Below are positions 16,233-25,668 of a DNA stretch of 64,000 bases, in pieces. The translations under genes and the position numbers were made by a program. Position 1 is the stretch's first letter; every line of letters begins with the position of its first letter. The stretch is taken from assembly GCA_020848035.1 (NCBI GenBank), contig JADLAX010000061.1:1-64000 (forward strand). Direction: 5' to 3'. The notes beneath the pieces are model-generated. The model was not told the origin of the DNA. It did no database searches and saw nothing but the letters and a program-made list of their open reading frames with translations. The DNA is from Anaerolineae bacterium (GTDB lineage Bacteria; Chloroflexota; Anaerolineae; Promineifilales; Promineifilaceae).

Positions 16233-17129
16233 ATGAATCACACATTCCACCTGTTTCAGAGGGAACTGGCCAGCTGTCGCCAGCAAGTTGAGGCGGCGTT
16301 AGAAGAGAATTTAACGGCCGTTCTCCCACCCACTTCACCTTTCCGCCAACCCATTTACGATTGTGTCCTCAGCGGCGGCAAGCGGCTGCGCCCCATCCTC
16401 ATGCTCAAAATGGCGGAGCTGCTGGGCAAACCCGACCACTCGGTCCTGAAAGCCGCCTGCGCCATTGAGGTTTTGCACTCCGTCTCGCTTGTGTTGGATG
16501 ATTTGCCGTCGATGGACAACGCCACGATGCGGCGCGGCCAGCCGACGGCCCACCTGGTGTATGGCGAGGCCAACGTCATTTTGTTGTCGCACCTGCTGGC
16601 ATTTCAGGCGTACCATCTCATCGTGCAGAACAGCGTAGACAACGGCCGTTCCCCGCAGCAAATCGCCCAAATCAGCGCTTCTCTGGTGCAGCTCACCGGG
16701 CTGCATGGCGTCATCGGCGGCCAGATGGACGACCTGGCCGAAGCGCGCCGCAGCTTCTCCAAACTTGAAATGGAGGAGATGTACTACAAAAAAACCGGGG
16801 CGCTGTTGGTGTTAACGGCCGTCCTCACCAGTCAGCTCTGCCAGGCCACGCCGCAAGAAGCCCAGGCCCTGGTCGGTTACGGCCGTCACCTGGGCATTGC
16901 CTACCAGATTCGCGACGACATTTTGGATGAAACCGGCGACCTGCCCGAACTGGGTAAAGATCCCCGGCAAGATGCCCACAAACAGACGCACACCAAGCTG
17001 GCTGGCCTGCCTTCGTCGCAAACACGCCTCAAATACCATTTGCACAAAGCCAAACAAAACGTGGCCTGCTTTGGCCCACGCGCCTGGTTCCTCACCAGCC
17101 TCTGCCAACAATACGGAGCCCTCAATTGA
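16233..17129 (+). CDS. polyprenyl (probably geranylgeranyl/farnesyl) diphosphate synthase
   Basis: Trans-prenyltransferase of 298 aa from ATG 16233. It condenses isopentenyl diphosphate with allylic diphosphates. Seen: GGKRLRP (about 49-55), the first Asp-rich motif D89-D-L-P-S-M-D95, GQMDDLAEA, and the second motif D228-D-I-L-D232. The long first motif is the form common in bacterial FPP/GGPP synthases. ATG 16233 with GAGGGG upstream is preferred over the in-frame ATG at 16221. The stop TGA overlaps the TTG start of a class II terpene cyclase, so its product is probably that enzyme's substrate; by analogy that would be GGPP (inference). Confidence 0.9.
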   Translation: MNHTFHLFQRELASCRQQVEAALEENLTAVLPPTSPFRQPIYDCVLSGGKRLRPILMLKMAELLGKPDHSVLKAACAIEVLHSVSLVLDDLPSMDNATMRRGQPTAHLVYGEANVILLSHLLAFQAYHLIVQNSVDNGRSPQQIAQISASLVQLTGLHGVIGGQMDDLAEARRSFSKLEMEEMYYKKTGALLVLTAVLTSQLCQATPQEAQALVGYGRHLGIAYQIRDDILDETGDLPELGKDPRQDAHKQTHTKLAGLPSSQTRLKYHLHKAKQNVACFGPRAWFLTSLCQQYGALN

Positions 17130-18646
17130 ACAACCTGGAAACCCAACTCGTTGACGATTTGCGCAACACGCTGCAAGCCATTGCCCACGAGCCTGGCTCG
17201 GTGAGCGCCTCGGTGTATGAAACAGCCCAGGTCATCACCCACCTGGGGCCTACCCCCACCACGTCCGCCGCGCTCGATTGGATAATTGACCAGCAAAAGC
17301 CCGACGGCGGTTGGGGGCTGGTTCATTTGCCCGATGCCCGCCAGGTGGTGACGCTGACGGCCGTTCTCGCCCTGCACCAGTTTGGCCAATCGAACCACGC
17401 CCGGCAGGCCAAAGAAGCTGGCCTGACCTACCTGCGCCAGCTGGCCGCCCAGGATTACTTCATGACCACGCCCTCCAACGGCGCCGAACTCATCATTCCC
17501 CGACTGCTGGCCGAAGCCGAGCAAGCCGGGCTGGCCATCAGCCACGCGCCGTACCAAAAAATGATTGAAAAGGGCGAGCGGCGTCAGCTGCTGGTGCAGC
17601 TGATTCCGCAAATTGAAAAGACGCAGGCGATTTTTTCCTGGGAAGCGTTTGGCACCGAGCCAAGGCCAGAATACGTCGATGGCTCGGGCGGCGTGGGGCA
17701 TTCCCCGGCGGCAGCGGCCCGCTGGTTGGCGCTGGCCCAGGGCAACCCAGCGCTGGCCGACAAGCGGGCACAGGTTGAGGCGTACCTGCGCGGAGCCAGC
17801 GCCGTCACCCAAACCGGCATCCCCGACGTGGTGGCGGCCGCTTACCCCACCCACCGCTTTGAGCAGTCATTTGTGCTGTGGGCCATGATGATCGCCAATT
17901 TGCTCAGCGACGGCCGTTTCACCCCCCACGTCTCGCCCATCATAGACGCCCTGGCCCAGGCCATAGGCCCGCACGGGCTGGGTGCCAGCGACCATATCAT
18001 GCCCGATGGCGACGACACGGCCGCTGCTCTGGCGGTGCTGCAAACGTGGGGGCGGGCGGTGGAGACGGCCGTCTTGCGCCACTTTGAAGCCGACAGCTAC
18101 TTCTTTGCCTGGCACCGCGAGCTGCAATCCTCCGTTTCCATCACGGCGCGGGCGGTACACACGCTGGGGCTGTTTGGCCAAACGGCCCCTGGTCCATTTC
18201 AGGCAATGCTGGCGCAGCAGGAAGCCGACGGCCGTTGGCCCGGTGACAAGTGGCAGTGCTCCTGGCTGTACACCACCCTGCACTGCTTTTTGGCGGCAAT
18301 GCAGCAAGGCGCGGCGGACGCGGCGCAAAAAGCCCTGGCCGCCTTGTTGCGCCACCAACACGAAGACGGCAGCTGGGGCGAGGCGACCCCCACCCCGGTG
18401 GAAACGGCCTATGCCCTGCTGGCGCTGCAAGCCGCCGCCCGGGCGGGCCACACCCAGGATGCGATCATCCAGAGCCGTCAGCGGGGGTTTGCCTATTTAC
18501 AAGAGCGGTACCAGCCGGGACGGCCGTTTCACGACAAGCTGTGGCTCACCAAAGATGAATACAATCCGCGCCAGATCGACCGGGCGTTTGTGTTGTGCAG
18601 CCTGCTGGCGGAACTGGCCGAACGGCAAAACTACACGGATTGGTAG
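17126..18646 (+). CDS. class II terpene cyclase (diterpene/hopene-cyclase-like)
   Basis: A 506-aa soluble protein of the squalene-hopene/copalyl diphosphate synthase fold. The protonation motif DxDD is present as D294-G-D-D297, and QW-like repeats appear at both ends (QQKPDGGWGLV near 52 and QHEDGSWGE near 412). There is no DDxxD class I motif, so it should cyclise without removing the diphosphate. Size matches bacterial class II diterpene cyclases such as halimadienyl or ent-copalyl diphosphate synthases (about 500 aa), not hopene cyclases (about 630 aa). TTG start overlaps the upstream prenyltransferase by 4 nt, with GGAG before it. No class I synthase, P450 or phosphatase partner lies in this window. 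Confidence 0.83.
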   Translation: MNNLETQLVDDLRNTLQAIAHEPGSVSASVYETAQVITHLGPTPTTSAALDWIIDQQKPDGGWGLVHLPDARQVVTLTAVLALHQFGQSNHARQAKEAGLTYLRQLAAQDYFMTTPSNGAELIIPRLLAEAEQAGLAISHAPYQKMIEKGERRQLLVQLIPQIEKTQAIFSWEAFGTEPRPEYVDGSGGVGHSPAAAARWLALAQGNPALADKRAQVEAYLRGASAVTQTGIPDVVAAAYPTHRFEQSFVLWAMMIANLLSDGRFTPHVSPIIDALAQAIGPHGLGASDHIMPDGDDTAAALAVLQTWGRAVETAVLRHFEADSYFFAWHRELQSSVSITARAVHTLGLFGQTAPGPFQAMLAQQEADGRWPGDKWQCSWLYTTLHCFLAAMQQGAADAAQKALAALLRHQHEDGSWGEATPTPVETAYALLALQAAARAGHTQDAIIQSRQRGFAYLQERYQPGRPFHDKLWLTKDEYNPRQIDRAFVLCSLLAELAERQNYTDW

Positions 18647-18708
18647 AGCGTTTAATTAAAACCACGGCCCGCGCTTGACCAATCATTTTGGTCTGCTTAA
18701 CACTCCGC

Positions 18709-18714
18709 TATAAT
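18709..18714 (+). promoter_or_regulatory. TATAAT -10 box immediately before PBP start
   Basis: A perfect TATAAT ends 11 nt before the ATG at 18726 and there is no Shine-Dalgarno, so transcription would begin within a few bases of the start codon. The -35 is unclear: TTGACC at 18675 is too far (28 nt). Confidence 0.5.
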
Positions 18715-18725
18715 TCCGGCAGACT

Positions 18726-20915
18726 ATGAAAAAATTGCCCCTGCTTCTTCTCTTTTTTGCCTTGCTGGTAGCCTGCGGTTCTGAGGGGTTCATTCCCGCC
18801 ATTCAGGACTCCAATGAACTGGTCACGCTGACCCCACTGCCCACCAACACCCCGCGCCCCACCGAAATTCCCACCAGCGAAGACGCCAACGGCATTGGCC
18901 TGGCCTTTTACCGCGCCTGGGAGCTGAACGATTTTCTGGGCATGTACAGCCTGCTTACCTCGGGCAGCCAGGCGCTGGTAGACAGCATTTCGTTTGTCGG
19001 CCGCTACGAAGACGCGATGAACACGGCCACCGTCACCCAGGTGAGTACGCAGGCGCTGGGCACGCTGCAAGACGGCAACACCGCCCAAATGCAGATGCGT
19101 GTGACGTGGCAAACGGCCGCTGTTGGCACCATTGTGCGTGAATACACCGTGACGCTGGCTTTTGAAAACGGCCGTTGGGGCATTGTCTGGGATGAAGGTC
19201 TGATTTTGCCCGAGCTGGCCGGGGGCAACACGCTCATCATGCAGCAGCGCATCCCCGCCCGGGCCAACCTCTACGACGTCAACGGCAAGGCGCTGGCTTA
19301 CCAGGGCACCATTCTCACCCTCGGCGTCATTCCCGGCCAAATTGTGGATGAACCCGCCCTGCTGGCGGCGCTCAGCCCGATGCTCAACAAAACGCCCGAA
19401 GAAATCAAGGAAATTTACGCCCCCGCCCTGCCCGATTGGTACTGGCCGATTGGTGACGTGACCGAAGCAACCATGCAGCAGTACGGCCCATCGATCCAGC
19501 CGTTCATTGGCCAAGGGTTGGCCGAGCCAAAGCCGCGCCTGGCCCGTCTTTTTGCCGACACGGGGGCCGCCCCGCACCTCATCGGCTACACCGGCTACAT
19601 CCCCGCCGAATCGCTGGCCGAGTACCAGGCACAGGGGTTTGCCGGCGATGAGATTGTTGGCCTGGCCGGGCTGGAGCGCTGGGGTGAGGATTATCTCAAC
19701 GGCGAGCGCGGCGGCATTTTAACGGTGGTGGGGCCTAACGGCGATTACATCACGACGGTGCAGGAGCAGGAACCCAAGCAGGCGCGCAGCGTTTACACCA
19801 CGCTGGATCTGGATTACCAGACGGCCGTTGAACAGGCCCTGGCCGAAGCGGTGCAATCGTTGGGGTTGCAGGCGGGGGCGGTGGTGGTGCTGGAACCCAC
19901 CACGGGCAAAATCCTGGCAATGGCCAGCTACCCCAGCTACGACCCGCGCATCTTTGATCCGTTTGCCCAGGAGTCGGCGGCGGCGCTGGGGGCGGCGTTT
20001 AACGATCCCAATCGCCCCTTGCTGAACCGGGCCGCGCAGGGCGTTTACCCGGCTGGCTCTATCTTCAAGCTGATCACCTACACCGCAGCGATCAACAGCG
20101 GTTTGTACACGCCAGACACCTTCTACAACAGCATTGGCACCTGGAACCGGCTGGGCAACGAGTTTGTCAAGCGAGATTGGCGCGAGGGTGGACACGGCCG
20201 TATCACCCTTAAACAAGCGCTGGTTGTCTCCTGCAACTCCTGTTTTTACGACGCTGCCTTTGAAATGGACGCCGTGGACCCAAACTTCTTCCCCAACACC
20301 GCCACTCAGTTTGGCCTGGGGCAGCTAACCGGGGCGGTCGGTCTGGTGGAATCGGCGGGCACGGTACCCAGCCCAGAGTGGAAGCTGGCCAACAAGGGCG
20401 AAGGTTGGGTGCGCGGTGATGCCGTCAACATGGGCATTGGCCAGGGTGATGTGCAGGTATCGCCGCTGCAAATGGCCAGCATCATTGCCGCCGTAGCCAA
20501 CGGCGGCACGCTGTACCGCCCCACGCTGGTTGACCGCATTGGCGCGGGTGCGGGTGCGCCGGAGGAGCCCTTCCCGGTGCAAATCAACGGCGAGCTGCCG
20601 CTGTCGCCGGAAAATCTGGCCATCATGCAGGAAAGCCTGTGGAAAGTGACCAACGACCCCAACGGCACAGCGACGCACCAATTCATCGGCCTGCCGATCC
20701 AGGTGGCGGGCAAAACGGGTACGGCCGAAGCGCCGCCCGGCAATTCCCACGCCTGGTTTATTGGCTATGCCCCGGCCAACCAGCCGGAGCTCGCCATTGC
20801 CGTCATTTTGGAGCATGGAGGCGAAGGTTCGGCCGTGTCGGCCCCGCTCTTCCGCCGCCTGGTGGAGCTGTACTACGACATCACCCCCGTGACGCCGTTT
20901 CCCTGGCAAAATTAG
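18726..20915 (+). CDS. MecA-type penicillin-binding protein (class B transpeptidase), lipoprotein
   Basis: A 729-aa peptidoglycan transpeptidase. The signal MKKLPLLLLFFALLVACG has a lipobox ending in Cys17, so it should be lipid-anchored rather than held by an uncleaved helix. An NTF2-like MecA N-terminal domain (about 55-165) precedes the PBP dimer domain (about 175-360) and the transpeptidase. All three active-site motifs are intact: S445-I-F-K448, S502-C-N504 and K663-T-G665. It crosslinks cell-wall peptides. In staphylococci this architecture (PBP2a) gives beta-lactam tolerance, but similar proteins are ordinary wall enzymes in other phyla, so resistance should not be assumed. Confidence 0.88.
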   Translation: MKKLPLLLLFFALLVACGSEGFIPAIQDSNELVTLTPLPTNTPRPTEIPTSEDANGIGLAFYRAWELNDFLGMYSLLTSGSQALVDSISFVGRYEDAMNTATVTQVSTQALGTLQDGNTAQMQMRVTWQTAAVGTIVREYTVTLAFENGRWGIVWDEGLILPELAGGNTLIMQQRIPARANLYDVNGKALAYQGTILTLGVIPGQIVDEPALLAALSPMLNKTPEEIKEIYAPALPDWYWPIGDVTEATMQQYGPSIQPFIGQGLAEPKPRLARLFADTGAAPHLIGYTGYIPAESLAEYQAQGFAGDEIVGLAGLERWGEDYLNGERGGILTVVGPNGDYITTVQEQEPKQARSVYTTLDLDYQTAVEQALAEAVQSLGLQAGAVVVLEPTTGKILAMASYPSYDPRIFDPFAQESAAALGAAFNDPNRPLLNRAAQGVYPAGSIFKLITYTAAINSGLYTPDTFYNSIGTWNRLGNEFVKRDWREGGHGRITLKQALVVSCNSCFYDAAFEMDAVDPNFFPNTATQFGLGQLTGAVGLVESAGTVPSPEWKLANKGEGWVRGDAVNMGIGQGDVQVSPLQMASIIAAVANGGTLYRPTLVDRIGAGAGAPEEPFPVQINGELPLSPENLAIMQESLWKVTNDPNGTATHQFIGLPIQVAGKTGTAEAPPGNSHAWFIGYAPANQPELAIAVILEHGGEGSAVSAPLFRRLVELYYDITPVTPFPWQN

Positions 20916-20975
20916 CGGCTGTGGGTCTTGTTTGCCGGTTTGAAGGGATGGGGGTAACGGCCGTTACCCACCCCA

Positions 20976-22115
20976 CTACACAACCAATCGCCCCTTGATC
21001 CACAGCGCTATCAGCAGCGCCAACCCGCTAATCCCGCCAATGATCCCCATGATGGCCCGTTCACCAACCAGCGGCACAATTTGGGCCACGATGATAGGCC
21101 CCAGCGTGCCGCCCAGCAGCGAGCCAGACATCATGAAGGGGGTATCACCACCCCCGGCACCCAGCCGCTCATTGGCCCAGTTAAAGCAGTTGGGAAAATA
21201 AACCGCGATCGGCGCACCAAGCAGCACCATCACCACGGGCGCAATGCTTACGACGTTGGCCGCCAGCAGCAGCACAGTGGTCAACAGCAGGCTGCCAAAC
21301 ACAATCTGCACCGACTTCACTCGCAGGCTGATGGGAATGATGCCCAATCGCCCCAGGGTAAACAGCAGGAAAAAGAGCGAGGTGGCCGTGGTGGCCGTGT
21401 TGGCAGAAACGCCAACGGCAATCAGATAGGTGGCGGCAAAGCCGATGGTGCTGGCTTCCACAGCCACACCCAACCCTAGAAGCGCCATAAAGACCAGCAG
21501 CACCGAACGCTTGCGCCGCGAACGGCCGTCGGCCACCTTCACCACCGGCAAACGATCATCCATCAGCAAACCGAGCGGGACCAAAAGGGCGGCAAAGCCC
21601 GCCAACACAAAAAACGGCGTGCTCCAGCGGGCAAAATCCAGCAAAAACAGCAGCGGGCTAAGAATAGCGCCCACGCCAAAAACGGCGTTAAGCAAATTAA
21701 CCATGGCGGGACTGCGACGGCCGTAACCCACCGCGTACAGCCCGTTAATGCTGCCCACCAACGCGCCAAAAGCTGCGCCAATAACCAGCCCACCCGCCAA
21801 CGTCAGCCCCCAGCTGAGGCCCAGCCCAATCAACAGCGCCCCCAGCCCCAGCAGGGTAAACGAAACACCCACCCGCCAGCGAGCTACAGCCAATCGGGCC
21901 AGCGGCACCGCGCTTAAAACACCCACAATCGCCCCGGCGCTGTGCACGCTCACCAACATGCCCGCCGCCCCGGGCGGCAAGTTAAACGCCTGCGTTAAGC
22001 CAGGCAGTGCCGGGCCATACATCGCCTGCGCCGCGCCCACCAGCACAAAACTAAGCAGCCCGGTGGTTGTCGCCAGCGGCGAAAGCCGCCGCACATCCAA
22101 AACTGAGTTTCCCAT
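20976..22115 (-). CDS. major facilitator superfamily permease
   Basis: A 379-aa membrane protein with about twelve hydrophobic helices in two six-helix halves. It has the loop 2-3 type basic motif near ARLAVARWR and a central loop with DDRLPVVKVADGRSRRKR. It resembles sugar/fucose or general MFS permeases, but the substrate is unknown. It is convergent with the PBP gene. A perfect AGCCACC/GGTGGCT hairpin (22131-22150) lies 15 nt upstream of its ATG, with no obvious Shine-Dalgarno. Confidence 0.82.
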   Translation of the reverse strand: MGNSVLDVRRLSPLATTTGLLSFVLVGAAQAMYGPALPGLTQAFNLPPGAAGMLVSVHSAGAIVGVLSAVPLARLAVARWRVGVSFTLLGLGALLIGLGLSWGLTLAGGLVIGAAFGALVGSINGLYAVGYGRRSPAMVNLLNAVFGVGAILSPLLFLLDFARWSTPFFVLAGFAALLVPLGLLMDDRLPVVKVADGRSRRKRSVLLVFMALLGLGVAVEASTIGFAATYLIAVGVSANTATTATSLFFLLFTLGRLGIIPISLRVKSVQIVFGSLLLTTVLLLAANVVSIAPVVMVLLGAPIAVYFPNCFNWANERLGAGGGDTPFMMSGSLLGGTLGPIIVAQIVPLVGERAIMGIIGGISGLALLIALWIKGRLVV

Positions 22116-22235
22116 GATTCACAAAATAACAGCCACCGCAAAGGGTGGCTGCCTTCCTTTTTTCAATTGAAAAGATAGGCGCAGGTGCGACGCACTATGT
22201 TGCATTTTAAGAATTAAAACAGGCAACGATCTTAC

Positions 22236-22293
22236 GTAGGGGCAGACCCCCGTGTCTGCCCAAGTTTGGGCGCACACGGGGGTGCGCCCCTAC
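22236..22293. repeat. GTAGGGGC...GCCCCTAC hairpin repeat
   Basis: GTAGGGGCAGACCCCCGTG pairs imperfectly with the CACGGGGGTGCGCCCCTAC end across a short loop. Related GTAGGGGC elements occur at 33966 and, as a fragment, near 49301. The 22116-22351 spacer holds no gene. Confidence 0.7.
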
Positions 22294-22351
22294 CATTACC
22301 TGATTTATTTTTTAACACCAAGAAAGTGCGTCGCCCCTATAACGCCACGGT

Positions 22352-23350
22352 TTACTGGAATTCCATCGGTTCCGGCTTGTTGCCCAGAACGGCTTCGATT
22401 TTGGCCATCACGTCATCGGTGAGCTGGGGCACCAGGTCCAGCGCCTTCATGTTTTCTGCCACCTGCGACACTTTAGACGCGCCAGTGATCACCGTGCTGA
22501 CGTTGGGGTTCTTCAAGCACCAGGCAATGGCCAGACGGGGCATCGTTGTGCCCAGCTCTTCAGCGATGGGCACCAATTCACGCACGGATTGCAGCCGCTT
22601 TTGCCCTTCTTCGCTTTCGAACATCGCCTTGAGCCATTCGTAGCCAGGCAAATTGACGCGGGAATCATCGGGGATGCCGTTGTTGTACTTGCCGGTGAGC
22701 AGGCCAGAGGCCAGCGGCGACCAGATGGTGGTGCCCAGGCCGATGGTGTCGTAGAGACGGCCGTATTCCACCTCAAACCGATAGCGATGGAACATGTGGT
22801 ACTGCGGCTGCTCCATCGTCGGCGGAATCAGGTTGTACTGCCGCGCCACGCTGTGCGCCTCCATCAGCTGCTGCGCCGACCATTCCGACGTGCCCCAGTA
22901 AAACACCTTGCCTTGTTCGATGAGCGTGTTCATGCTGCGCACGATCTCTTCCATCGGCACTTCCGGGTCCGGGCGGTGGCAAAAGTAGAGGTCCAGGTAA
23001 TCCACCTGCAACCGTGCCATCGCCTGGTGACACGCCTCGATGATGTGCTTGCGGCTCAGCCCCAGCTGCGTCGGCTTGGGGTTTTTGATGCTGCCCCAGC
23101 GCACCTTGCTGGAGACGGTGTAGCTGTCACGCGCCCAGCCCAGCTTCTGCAGCGCCTTGCCCATAATCTCTTCCGATTTGCCGTGGGCGTAAATTTCGGC
23201 GTTGTCGAAGAAGTTGACACCCGCGTCGTAGGCGGCTTTCATCATGTCGGCGGCCAGGTCCACGTCCGCCTGGGTGCTAAACGTCACCCATGAACCAAAA
23301 GACAACACACTGACCTTCAGGCCAGACTTTCCTAATCTGCGATATTCCAT
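22352..23350 (-). CDS. aldo/keto reductase (Kv-beta/YghZ-like)
   Basis: NADPH-dependent oxidoreductase of 332 aa, TIM-barrel fold. The catalytic tetrad can be followed: Asp and Tyr in [19 protein letters not shown], Lys in SSKVRWG, and His in [10 protein letters not shown]. The C-terminal cofactor part has [18 protein letters not shown]. The N-terminus [14 protein letters not shown] is that of the AKR6-type voltage-gated channel beta subunit family. ATG 23350 is used because AGGAG lies just upstream; a longer in-frame start at 23389 adds unrelated residues. Substrate unknown. It is divergent from the ABC exporter. Confidence 0.9.
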   Translation of the reverse strand: MEYRRLGKSGLKVSVLSFGSWVTFSTQADVDLAADMMKAAYDAGVNFFDNAEIYAHGKSEEIMGKALQKLGWARDSYTVSSKVRWGSIKNPKPTQLGLSRKHIIEACHQAMARLQVDYLDLYFCHRPDPEVPMEEIVRSMNTLIEQGKVFYWGTSEWSAQQLMEAHSVARQYNLIPPTMEQPQYHMFHRYRFEVEYGRLYDTIGLGTTIWSPLASGLLTGKYNNGIPDDSRVNLPGYEWLKAMFESEEGQKRLQSVRELVPIAEELGTTMPRLAIAWCLKNPNVSTVITGASKVSQVAENMKALDLVPQLTDDVMAKIEAVLGNKPEPMEFQ

Positions 23351-23478
23351 TCTTGCGCTCCTATCTGTCTGTTGAGCAGCACCAAACATGCTGCCAATAT
23401 CTCTGCCGTGAGTTTACCGGACGGGGAGAAAAAAATCATCACGAATCATGTCCATTCCTCTAAAAACTTCCTGGCCGC

Positions 23479-23573
23479 TCGTTCCACGCTCTGCGTGGAA
23501 TGAAGCTGGCGGCGCGCCGCGCCGAGGACGCAGAGCGTCCAAACGGCATTCCCACGGGGACCGTGGGAACGAG
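23479..23573. repeat. GTTCCCACGCTCTGCGTGGAA-type dispersed repeat
   Basis: CGTTCCACGCTCTGCGTGGAA, a GC-rich middle, and GGACGCAGAGCGTCC followed by TTCCCACGGGGACCGTGGGAA form nested palindromes. It is a well-known class of intergenic repeat. No gene is seen in 23351-23768 apart from repeats, promoter and terminator. Confidence 0.6.
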
Positions 23574-23586
23574 AAAAATCGCACAC

Positions 23587-23643
23587 ATTTCCCCGGAAAC
23601 TTATTAGTGGGCAAGCCTGCCCGTGAACAGTTTCCAGGGAAAT
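23587..23643. repeat. inverted repeat ATTTCCCCGGAAACT / AGTTTCCAGGGAAAT
   Basis: The 15-bp arms (23587-23601 and 23629-23643) differ at one position and enclose a 27-nt loop containing GGGCAAGCCTGCCC. It lies just before the ABC-exporter promoter. Confidence 0.6.
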
Positions 23644-23647
23644 CTTT

Positions 23648-23676
23648 TTGACGGCCGTTTCCCCCCCAGGTAAAAT
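23648..23676 (+). promoter_or_regulatory. strong sigma70-type promoter upstream of ABC exporter
   Basis: TTGACG (23648-23653), 17-nt spacer, TAAAAT (23671-23676). Predicted start near 23683. An intrinsic terminator follows within about 10 nt of that start. Confidence 0.7.
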
Positions 23677-23691
23677 CGCCCCAACTTTACG

Positions 23692-23720
23692 CCCCGCATC
23701 ACCCATGCGGGGCTTTTTTT
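23692..23720 (+). terminator. intrinsic terminator between promoter and ABC exporter
   Basis: GCCCCGCAT, loop CACCC, ATGCGGGGC, then seven T residues. This is a textbook intrinsic terminator on the plus strand. It lies only about 10 nt after the predicted transcription start, so it would give a very short RNA or act as an attenuator for the exporter genes. Confidence 0.82.
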
Positions 23721-23768
23721 GTCGGAAGAATCGCCTACCCAGACCTGACAGGTTTAACACACAAAACC

Positions 23769-25568
23769 ATGCTGCAAAAGCTCAATCTGCCCATCAAGCC
23801 CTACTGGGATTTGCTGGCCAACTACCTCAAACCGCAAAAAAAGACGGTGCTCTGGCTGGCGCTTTTGCTGTTGGTGAGCATCGGTTTACAGCTCGCCAAT
23901 CCACAAATTGTGAAATATTTCATCGACACTGCTAGCGAACCCGTCGCCAACGGCACGGCCGCTTTCCAACAAGGGCTGCAAAATCTGCTCGGCGCGGCGG
24001 CGCTGTTTATGGGCGTGGCCATCGTGCGCCAGGCGATTGCCCTGGCCGCGGTGTACGTCGGGGAAAATGTGGCCTGGACCGCCACCAATGCCCTGCGGGC
24101 CGACCTGGCGCTGCACTGCCTGCGGCTGGACATGGCCTTCCACAAGCAGCATAAGCCAGGCGAACTGATCGAGCGGGTTGATGGCGACGTGAACAAGCTG
24201 GCCAACTTCTTCTCCCAGCTGTTCATCCAGCTCACCAGCAACGTGCTGCTGCTGGTGGGCGTGATTGTGCTGCTGTGGCTGGTGGATTGGCGCGTGGGGG
24301 TGTCGATTACGGCCGTATCCCTCCTCGGCGTGCTGGCGTTGAACTATTTGCGCACCCTCACCGTGCCCCGCTGGGAAGCGCTGCGCCAGACCGAAGCCAC
24401 CCTGTTTGGCTTCCTCGAAGAGTGGCTCACTGGCGCAGAAACCATTCGCACCGCCAACGCCGAACCGTACATTGTGCAAAAGATGCTGCTGTTGGGGCGC
24501 GAACGCTGGCTGCGCGTGCGCAGCGCCATCAAGGTCAACGTCTTCGTCTGGAATTTGCCGCTGGGCGTCTTTACCCTGGCCTACATCGCCGCCCACATCT
24601 TCGGCACCACCCTCTTCCGTGAAGGCACGCTAACCATTGGCGGCATCTACCTCATTTTTTACTACATCGACGTGATCAAAGAGCCGCTGTGGAGCATCAA
24701 CCGGCAGATTGAAGATTTGCAGCGGGCCGCCGCCAGCATCCGCCGCATCATGGCGCTGCAAGGCGAGCAGCCCACCATGCACGATGGCCCCGGCGTGCAC
24801 GTAACCGCTGGGCCGCTGGCCGTGACCTTCGACCACGTTTCTTTTTTCTATGCCGACGACCCGGACACGATGATTTTGCAGGATATCGACTTCTGCCTGG
24901 AACCGGGCACGGTGCTGGGCTTGCTGGGGCGCACCGGCAGCGGCAAATCGACGCTCACCAAGCTGCTCTTTCGCTTTTACGATCCAACCGATGGCGCGAT
25001 TTTGCTCGGCAGGAATGACGTCCGCTTTGATTTGCGCGACGCCCGGCAGGCGGAGCTGCGCCGCCACATCGGGCTGGTGACGCAGGAGGTGCAGCTGTTC
25101 CACGCCAGCGTGCGCGACAATTTGACGCTGTTCGACCCCACCATCAGCGACGCCCAAATCCTGGCCGTGCTGGATGAGCTGGGGCTGATGCCCTGGCTGA
25201 ACAGCCTGCCATCCGGCCTCGACTCGCCGCTGGAAGCCGACGCCAGCCTGAGCGCCGGTGAAGCGCAGCTGCTGGCTTTTGTGCGCGTCTTTTTGGCCGA
25301 TCCGGGGCTGGTGATTATGGATGAGGCGTCGTCCCGCCTGGACCCGGTGACAGAAATGAAGATTGAGCAGGCCATCGACAAGCTGCTGGCCAACCGCACG
25401 GGCATCATTGTGGCCCACCGGCTGGCCACCGTGCAGCGTGCTGACGAGATTATGATTTTGGGGAACGGCCGTATTGTGGAATACGGCCGTCGCACCCACC
25501 TCGCCGCCGACCCAGCCTCCCACTTTGCCCAGCTGCTGGTGACCGGGCTGGAGGAGGCAATTACCTGA
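23769..25568 (+). CDS. ABC exporter, fused permease/ATPase subunit 1
   Basis: A 599-aa half-transporter. Six transmembrane helices occupy about 20-310, with the ATPase domain at about 350-590. Motifs: Walker [10 protein letters not shown] (Lys393), Walker B LVIMDE (Asp518, catalytic Glu519), D-loop SSRLD and H-loop His550 (IVAHRL). The signature is degenerate, LSAGE at 494-498 instead of LSGGQ. The next gene encodes the complementary half with a canonical signature, so the two should form a heterodimeric exporter with one competent and one degenerate ATP site. Substrate (lipid, peptide or drug) is unknown. Confidence 0.9.
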   Translation: MLQKLNLPIKPYWDLLANYLKPQKKTVLWLALLLLVSIGLQLANPQIVKYFIDTASEPVANGTAAFQQGLQNLLGAAALFMGVAIVRQAIALAAVYVGENVAWTATNALRADLALHCLRLDMAFHKQHKPGELIERVDGDVNKLANFFSQLFIQLTSNVLLLVGVIVLLWLVDWRVGVSITAVSLLGVLALNYLRTLTVPRWEALRQTEATLFGFLEEWLTGAETIRTANAEPYIVQKMLLLGRERWLRVRSAIKVNVFVWNLPLGVFTLAYIAAHIFGTTLFREGTLTIGGIYLIFYYIDVIKEPLWSINRQIEDLQRAAASIRRIMALQGEQPTMHDGPGVHVTAGPLAVTFDHVSFFYADDPDTMILQDIDFCLEPGTVLGLLGRTGSGKSTLTKLLFRFYDPTDGAILLGRNDVRFDLRDARQAELRRHIGLVTQEVQLFHASVRDNLTLFDPTISDAQILAVLDELGLMPWLNSLPSGLDSPLEADASLSAGEAQLLAFVRVFLADPGLVIMDEASSRLDPVTEMKIEQAIDKLLANRTGIIVAHRLATVQRADEIMILGNGRIVEYGRRTHLAADPASHFAQLLVTGLEEAIT

Positions 25569-25577
25569 TTACGACGG

Positions 25578-25648
25578 TTGTCATGCCTGCAAAGGCAGGC
25601 ATCCATCTCCATCACAAGAATGGATTCCCGCCTACGCGGGAATGACAA
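25578..25648. repeat. TTGTCAT...ATGACAA nested-hairpin repeat between ABC genes
   Basis: Outer arms TTGTCAT/ATGACAA enclose two hairpins, ATGCCTGC-AAAG-GCAGGCAT and ATTCCCGC-CTAC-GCGGGAAT. This is the common dispersed GGAATGAC-type repeat. It sits in the spacer between the two exporter genes and contains an in-frame but unlikely ATG (25642) for the second one. Confidence 0.75.
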
Positions 25649-25668
25649 GAACAGCATTTTTTGGCGCT

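Noticed and set aside
18675-18714. TTGACC as the -35 partner of TATAAT
   Set aside because: The 28-nt spacing is too long for a sigma70 promoter; only the -10 is reported.
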